The notes under the pieces: generated by a model
Database searches by the model: none
What the model was told of the DNA's origin: nothing
What the model saw: only the letters and a program-made list of their open reading frames with translations
Translations under genes and position numbers: made by a program
Assembly: GCA_964655775.1 (NCBI GenBank)
Contig: CAZZNQ010000033.1
Span: 1-39,308, forward strand
Origin: CAZZNQ01 sp964655775
GTDB taxonomy: Bacteria > Planctomycetota > Brocadiia > SM23-32
Reading direction: 5' to 3'
DNA length: 39,308 nt
In this document: positions 36,009 to 39,308 of the stretch, piece after piece
Layout: the number at the start of each line of letters is the position of its first letter
Numbering within the stretch: position 1 is the stretch's first letter

Positions 36009-37136
36009 ATGAAGATCACCGACTGGACCATTCATACACCGGACCGCATTCGCCACGTCTTCGTCGAACTGCACACGGACGAGGGCGCAAGCGGTTGGGG
36101 AGCTGTTTTCAGCCACAGGCAACAGGCCCAGGGCGCCCTGGAGTGGCTCAAGAAGTTCGTCGTCAACGAGAACTCCCTGGAGATCGAGCGCGTCACGGAG
36201 AAGTTGCACCAGATCTCCTATTGGTACGGCCGGGGCGGTGCGATCACACACGCCGTCAGCGGCATCAACATCGCCCTCTGGGATCTCGCGGGCAAGCTGC
36301 TGGGACAGCCGGTTCACAGGCTGCTGGGCGGCAAACACCGCGACGCCGTGCCGGTTTACGGCTCCGTCCTCTTCCATCCCGTCGAGACGCTGCCCGACCG
36401 CATCGCCGAGATGAAGGAGCGCAACTTCCAAGCCATGAAGCTGGGCTGGGAGCCTTTCGGGCAGGAGGGCCTCGCCACCGACGAAATGCTGGTTCGTACG
36501 GCCCGCGAGGCGGCGGGGGAGGGCGTGACGCTGATGGTCGACGCCGGCGGGAGCTATCCGTTCTGGCGCCTGCGCTACAAGGACGCCCTGGAACAGGCCC
36601 GGATGCTGGCCGACTACGGCGTCTACTGGTTCGAGGAGCCGCTCGCCCCGGACGACGTGGAAGGCTACCAGCGGCTGACGGACACGTCCCCGGTCAAGAT
36701 CGCCCACGGCGAGGTGCTCACGCGGCGGCAGTCGTTCGTCCCCTACTTCCAGCAGCGGGCGATGGACATCGTTCAGCCGGACGCGACTAAGGTGGGGGGG
36801 CTCTCCGAGATGCGGCGCATCGCCTGGACGGCGGAGGATTACGGCATCGAGCTGGTGCCGCACGGCTGGAACACCGCCGTGGGAGTGGCGGCGGACATCC
36901 ACCTGGTCGCCACGCTGCCGACGCGCTCGTACGTGGAGTTCAACGTCGGGAATCCCCTGGTGGAGGACCTGCTGGATGCGCCTTTCGCCCTGGACGCCGA
37001 CGGTTGCCTGCCCGTGCCCGAGGAGCCCGGCCTGGGCATCGAGATCAACACGGATAAGCTGCGCGAGCTCGAAGAATCAGGCTTTGAGACCGAGACGTGG
37101 GTCTGGGAGCTGAACCGCGAGTTCGAGGCGGAGTAG
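36009..37136 (+). CDS. Mandelate racemase / muconate lactonizing enzyme family (enolase superfamily)
   Basis: This 375-residue protein has the full length of the family. The capping domain (1-120) includes GRGGAITHAVSGINIALWDLAGK. The barrel shows the catalytic Lys in KLGW (about 144), metal ligands in MVDAGG (Asp178), WFEEPL (about 209-210) and HGE (Glu235), and a catalytic His in VPHGWN (285). The KxG plus His pattern fits the mandelate racemase subgroup, which includes sugar acid dehydratases; a sugar acid is therefore the likely substrate, by inference. AGGAG precedes the ATG. It converges with the GHL6-like hydrolase with one base between the stop codons. Confidence 0.9.
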   Translation: MKITDWTIHTPDRIRHVFVELHTDEGASGWGAVFSHRQQAQGALEWLKKFVVNENSLEIERVTEKLHQISYWYGRGGAITHAVSGINIALWDLAGKLLGQPVHRLLGGKHRDAVPVYGSVLFHPVETLPDRIAEMKERNFQAMKLGWEPFGQEGLATDEMLVRTAREAAGEGVTLMVDAGGSYPFWRLRYKDALEQARMLADYGVYWFEEPLAPDDVEGYQRLTDTSPVKIAHGEVLTRRQSFVPYFQQRAMDIVQPDATKVGGLSEMRRIAWTAEDYGIELVPHGWNTAVGVAADIHLVATLPTRSYVEFNVGNPLVEDLLDAPFALDADGCLPVPEEPGLGIEINTDKLRELEESGFETETWVWELNREFEAE

Positions 37137-37137
37137 G

Positions 37138-39249
37138 CTACCGCCTTTCGCACTCGATGGTTATGCTGTCGTAGAGGTCCAGCGAGGGAATCAGCAGCCG
37201 CGTCCAGCCGTCTTCCATCGCCTCCACGGTGACGTCCGTCCCTTTCAGGCTGCTTGCGTTGCGGGCGACGCCATCGGTCCGTATGGCCAGCACCAGTCCC
37301 TTCTGGGGCGTGACGTAGCGAACCACACCCCACCCGCCGGGGGAACGCACAAGGGGGTTCGTCGTCTGGTTGACCAGGAGAACCTGGTACAAGCCGTCCT
37401 CCGGGTTTGCGAACAGCCTGACCTCGACCGAGGAGGGACAGTTCGGAGCGCGCAAAGGCGGTTCACCGCCGGCCCACAGGATGCTGCGCAGCATCAGTTT
37501 CTCCAGTTCGGGCGCGTCGCTCCGGCGCCATGTTGCGTCTGCCTGTGGACCGAAGTAGGCCGTCCGAGCGCCGGCCTTCTCGCGGGTGACCGCCAGGGGC
37601 AGGCTGCGCGGGCCGGGGTATATGCCGGGTCGGTTGTAGGGTCGCCCATGCAGGCGGGGCTGGTCGGTGGAATGCACGTAACCGAGCACCCGGCAGTCCC
37701 CGGCCTGTTCGAACACCGTGAACGCCCCGTGAAAGCTGAAGCGCGTCGCCTCGTCGATGCCCTCCGCCAGTGGATGCTCGGTCATCGCGCTTCCGTAGTG
37801 GAAGAAGCGTTCGGTCTCCGTGTCCGGCAGGTTCAGGACCGGGTCGTGGCCTTCCGGCTTGCGTCCTTCATACGCGACAACGTCTGAGAACTGGCCCCCT
37901 AACAGATCCGCAAGTGCCGGAGTCTCCCGCGTTCGGCCCTGCGGGTCCATCCAGCCCGTCATGTGAGTGGCAACCACCCCCATGCCTTCGGCGGCCGCTT
38001 CGCAGATCGCGCTGCACGTAGCGTCCGCCAGCGAAACCGCATCGGGCAAGACCAGCACGCTATAGTCGGCCAGTTCTCCGCGCTGCACGCCGGCCTCGTT
38101 CACGACGTCGAATGGCACGTGGTTCTCGAACAACAGACGGTACATTCCCTCGAAAGCTTCGTCGAACCGCCCGGTGAAGAGCTCGTGGGTTCTTCGCGAA
38201 TGGAGCAGCGCGGCGTAGCGCACCGGTTCGGTCCGGCCGCGCACTTCCTGCACGGCGCGGATGTCGGCGAAGGCCTCGGCCAACTCGTCTTTGCCGGTCG
38301 GGTCGAAATCCATGGCGCACAGGTCCAGCATCAGCGGCGATGCCAGGTTGGCCACACAGTCGAACAGCAGCATGCACGTGCCCCGGACCGGATGGTGGCG
38401 AGCGTCGTGGCGGACGCTGTGCCGTACGTTGCCCCAGATGGGGCCGTTGTCGAAGTACGCTTTGGTCAGTCGGTGCTTGAGTCCGAGGGGAATCAGGTCC
38501 TCCCGCTGGTAGAACTCCGGCAACAGCACGTCGGCCAGGTCCGCCGCCAGGTAGGCCTGCTGGTTGCGCACCCAGTTCTGCGCGTAGCAGGTGCTGGGCG
38601 CGATCCGATCGACTATCCTGCGGACACCCGTGCAGAAGCTCCGTACCGCGTCGTCCCGGAACTCGCGAAGCTTGGGGGGAAGCCCGGCGGCCGTGTTGTA
38701 GACGAAGAACTCGTTCTCCACGATCGGCATCGGCTGTCCGTACCGGGCCTCGAACTTCGCGCGGCACCAGGAGCAGTAGCAGCTTCCGGGCAACTGATCG
38801 AAGTAGATGCCGTCCGGCTCGTACCGCTCCAGTACCTCGCCGATCTCGTCGTAGAGGAGTTCCCGGTAGGGGCTGCTGTAGCAGACGTAGTTATGCCTTC
38901 TTTGAGGCCCGTCTTGCATCGGCGGGCCGACCAACTGCCAGCTCGGGTGCAGGCGAAGCACGCGCTCCACGCCCAGGGCCGTGCCCAGCCACCACGGCAC
39001 GAAGTGCAGGTCGTTCTCCTCGCAGAGGCGGGCAAGCTGCCCGATCAGGTCCATGCCGCCGATGAACTCGGCTTTCGGGGTGACTTCGCTGTCCCAGAGG
39101 GCGTAGCCCCCGGCCTGAACGCAGAAGGCGAGCGTGTCTACGCCAAGGTCTATTGCCTTCCCAACGACGTCGCGCGGATAGTTCCGGTCAAGTTCCTCGC
39201 CGTAGCGCACCCAGTCGTAGAATATCGTCGCGTTCTCATACCAGGCCAT
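37138..39249 (-). CDS. GHL6-like glycoside hydrolase with beta-galactosidase-type trimerisation domain
   Basis: This 703-residue protein starts at the ATG at 39249, preceded by GGGAGG; the in-frame ATG upstream has no such site. The N-terminal barrel (1-380) fits the hypothetical glycosyl hydrolase 6 family: WYENATIFYDW at the start, then LHFVPWWLG, then GIYFDQLPGSCYCSWCRAKF near 140-160 with the family's Cys-x-Cys-x2-Cys motif. Residues 380-560 resemble the trimerisation domain of GH42 enzymes (YSVLVLPDAVSLAD, GVVATHMTG). A beta-sandwich closes the protein. No signal peptide is seen, so it should act in the cytoplasm on an imported oligosaccharide. The substrate is unknown. Confidence 0.82.
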   Translation of the reverse strand: MAWYENATIFYDWVRYGEELDRNYPRDVVGKAIDLGVDTLAFCVQAGGYALWDSEVTPKAEFIGGMDLIGQLARLCEENDLHFVPWWLGTALGVERVLRLHPSWQLVGPPMQDGPQRRHNYVCYSSPYRELLYDEIGEVLERYEPDGIYFDQLPGSCYCSWCRAKFEARYGQPMPIVENEFFVYNTAAGLPPKLREFRDDAVRSFCTGVRRIVDRIAPSTCYAQNWVRNQQAYLAADLADVLLPEFYQREDLIPLGLKHRLTKAYFDNGPIWGNVRHSVRHDARHHPVRGTCMLLFDCVANLASPLMLDLCAMDFDPTGKDELAEAFADIRAVQEVRGRTEPVRYAALLHSRRTHELFTGRFDEAFEGMYRLLFENHVPFDVVNEAGVQRGELADYSVLVLPDAVSLADATCSAICEAAAEGMGVVATHMTGWMDPQGRTRETPALADLLGGQFSDVVAYEGRKPEGHDPVLNLPDTETERFFHYGSAMTEHPLAEGIDEATRFSFHGAFTVFEQAGDCRVLGYVHSTDQPRLHGRPYNRPGIYPGPRSLPLAVTREKAGARTAYFGPQADATWRRSDAPELEKLMLRSILWAGGEPPLRAPNCPSSVEVRLFANPEDGLYQVLLVNQTTNPLVRSPGGWGVVRYVTPQKGLVLAIRTDGVARNASSLKGTDVTVEAMEDGWTRLLIPSLDLYDSITIECERR

Positions 39250-39308
39250 GCCTGCCTCCCATGAAGTGAGCCGTGTCAAGGCAAGGTCCCGAGGCTTTGC
39301 GGTGCGTG

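Noticed and set aside
37963..39264. 433-codon open frame on the plus strand
   Set aside because: It is antisense to the GHL6-like gene and has no motif.

Overview
The window is about 39.3 kb of GC-rich bacterial DNA, packed with genes on both strands. A run of ten Ns at 28504-28513 shows that it comes from a draft scaffold. Two very large proteins start with a basic stretch followed by LEPRILL, the LEPR-XLL signature seen mainly in Planctomycetota and relatives. Together with stand-alone glycoside hydrolases and a DUF1570 protease, this suggests a planctomycete-like (PVC group) organism. The hybrid-cluster protein with an anaerobe-type cysteine pattern and a dicluster ferredoxin suggest an anaerobic or microaerobic life. 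The lineage is inferred from these families, not from a marker gene.

Region 1 (1-4.2 kb, minus strand) is a five-gene nitrosative-stress operon: an Rrf2 regulator with three Fe-S-type cysteines, a ferredoxin, a di-iron RIC/YtfE repair protein, a small cupin and hydroxylamine reductase Hcp. The first three genes are joined by ATGA overlaps. The promoter carries two tandem 24-bp dyads that look like the regulator's own operator.

Region 2 (4.3-16 kb) is mixed. It holds an EI24/CysZ-like membrane protein, the C-terminal remnant of an unrecognised gene, a secreted TIM-barrel-like hydrolase, a SagB-type oxidoreductase, an F5/8-type C lipoprotein and an ATC-hydrolase-like protein. It also holds a DUF1570-comEA-uvrB operon, a multi-pass membrane protein, a PAS-GGDEF diguanylate cyclase and a DUF4038/GH140-type hydrolase.

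Region 3 (16.0-34.9 kb) is the most interesting part and looks like a secretion or surface-display locus. One operon (promoter about 20.87 kb) encodes a HlyD-type adaptor, a 728-residue PqqD-like/M50 protease/HlyD fusion, a TolC-type lipoprotein and a 34-residue membrane peptide. A second unit (promoter about 30.28 kb) encodes two LEPR-XLL giants: a beta-solenoid protein of more than 1,790 residues, broken by the gap, and a 1,227-residue papain-family protease. The two giants share a C-terminal module. Divergent from these is a shortened SecA-like ATPase. Convergent with that ATPase is a third unit: a DUF3467 protein and a double-GAF membrane-anchored HlyD protein. No ABC, RND or MFS pump is present. 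My inference is that the SecA-like motor, M50 fusion, adaptors and TolC channel export or anchor the LEPR-XLL proteins. This is a testable hypothesis.

Region 4 (35.0-39.3 kb) looks catabolic: a creatininase-family amidohydrolase, an enolase-superfamily (mandelate racemase-like) enzyme and a GHL6-like glycoside hydrolase. I saw no tRNA, rRNA, CRISPR array, insertion sequence or phage gene.
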